A stretch of 64,000 nucleotides of DNA from the NCBI RefSeq assembly GCF_033449965.1, contig NZ_CP137761.1:3100001-3164000 (forward strand), written 5' to 3'. Made by a program: the position numbers and the translations under genes. The stretch's first letter is position 1. The number at the start of each line of letters is the position of its first letter. A model generated the notes under the pieces. It made no database searches. It saw nothing but the letters and a program-made list of their open reading frames with translations, and had not been told where the DNA came from. Source of the stretch: Bacillus sp. T3. Lineage in GTDB: Bacteria; Bacillota; Bacilli; Bacillales; Cytobacillaceae. This document shows positions 63,945 through 64,000 of the stretch, in pieces.

Positions 63945-64000
63945 TTGGACTTGCTTAAATTGTTAAATGAAAACTACTATATGTTGATTCCTGCCCTATG
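63945..64000 (+). CDS. Start of an unidentified gene, cut by the window edge
   Basis: TTG 63945 lies 7 bases behind GGAGGTGG and opens MDLLKLLNENYYMLIPAL to the window end. The hydrophobic end of the fragment suggests a small membrane protein. Too short to assign. Confidence 0.45.
   Translation, partial: MDLLKLLNENYYMLIPAL

Overview
The window is low-GC DNA with strong AGGAGG-type ribosome binding sites, many TTG/GTG starts and typical Bacillota gene families. A Spo0E-type phosphatase, a SinI-type antirepressor, a leucine-degradation operon laid out like Bacillus subtilis yngJ-yngE, DUF1659/DUF2922/YvrJ and a cold-shock gene point to a spore-forming member of Bacillaceae (Bacillus or Neobacillus-like). 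No rRNA, tRNA, insertion sequence, prophage or CRISPR array was found.

Layout. 1-720: start of a sulfate-assimilation unit (yezD-like, cysH). 1057-8431: complete Gram-positive Flp/Tad type IV pilus operon on the minus strand, led by a small Flp pilin gene. 8776-13017: DUF192 protein, membrane von Willebrand A protein, and a sortase-anchored surface protein with about 210 residues of Asp-Ala repeats. 13268-15000: sinI-like gene, ABC ATPase, small ORF. 15118-20103: an unusual membrane molybdoenzyme unit (NasC-like catalytic subunit, four-cluster ferredoxin, Rieske protein, b-type cytochrome, small membrane protein, truncated haemoglobin). 20268-28540: B12-type radical SAM protein, orphan AMP-binding C-domain, SWIM/SNF2 helicase, RraA-like protein, metallo-hydrolase. 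28873-38227: leucine/isovaleryl-CoA catabolic operon ending in a succinyl-CoA:3-ketoacid CoA-transferase, with a divergent GAF/PucR-type regulator. 40405-48056: putative methylated-amine (haem-dependent N-demethylase) locus with ammonium-type transporter, FAD-synthetase-like protein, acyl-CoA-dehydrogenase-like flavoprotein, cupin and a VanB-type reductase. 48314-53235: IclR regulator and an IMEF-type encapsulin iron-storage locus (shell, ferritin-like cargo, targeted 2Fe-2S ferredoxin with a Fur-like box), then a His/Gly-rich radical SAM protein. 53522-54751: NDH-2 with two Rex/Fnr-like operators. 55093-61282: selB, sbcC, sbcD. 61639-64000: cold-shock gene, small conserved genes, spo0E-like gene, and the first codons of a further gene.

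The encapsulin locus is the most striking known system: its ferredoxin carries an N-terminal copy of the cargo-loading peptide and sits under a Fur-like box, which suggests shell-confined iron release in iron starvation. Other points of interest are the NasC/Rieske/cytochrome b unit, the N-demethylase locus, and intergenic arrays with an exact 21-bp period placed just behind genes.

Quality warning: at least 16 single-base frameshifts interrupt 12 otherwise intact genes. Most lie in short homopolymers, so they are probably sequence errors. I report each such gene as one feature and give the break points.
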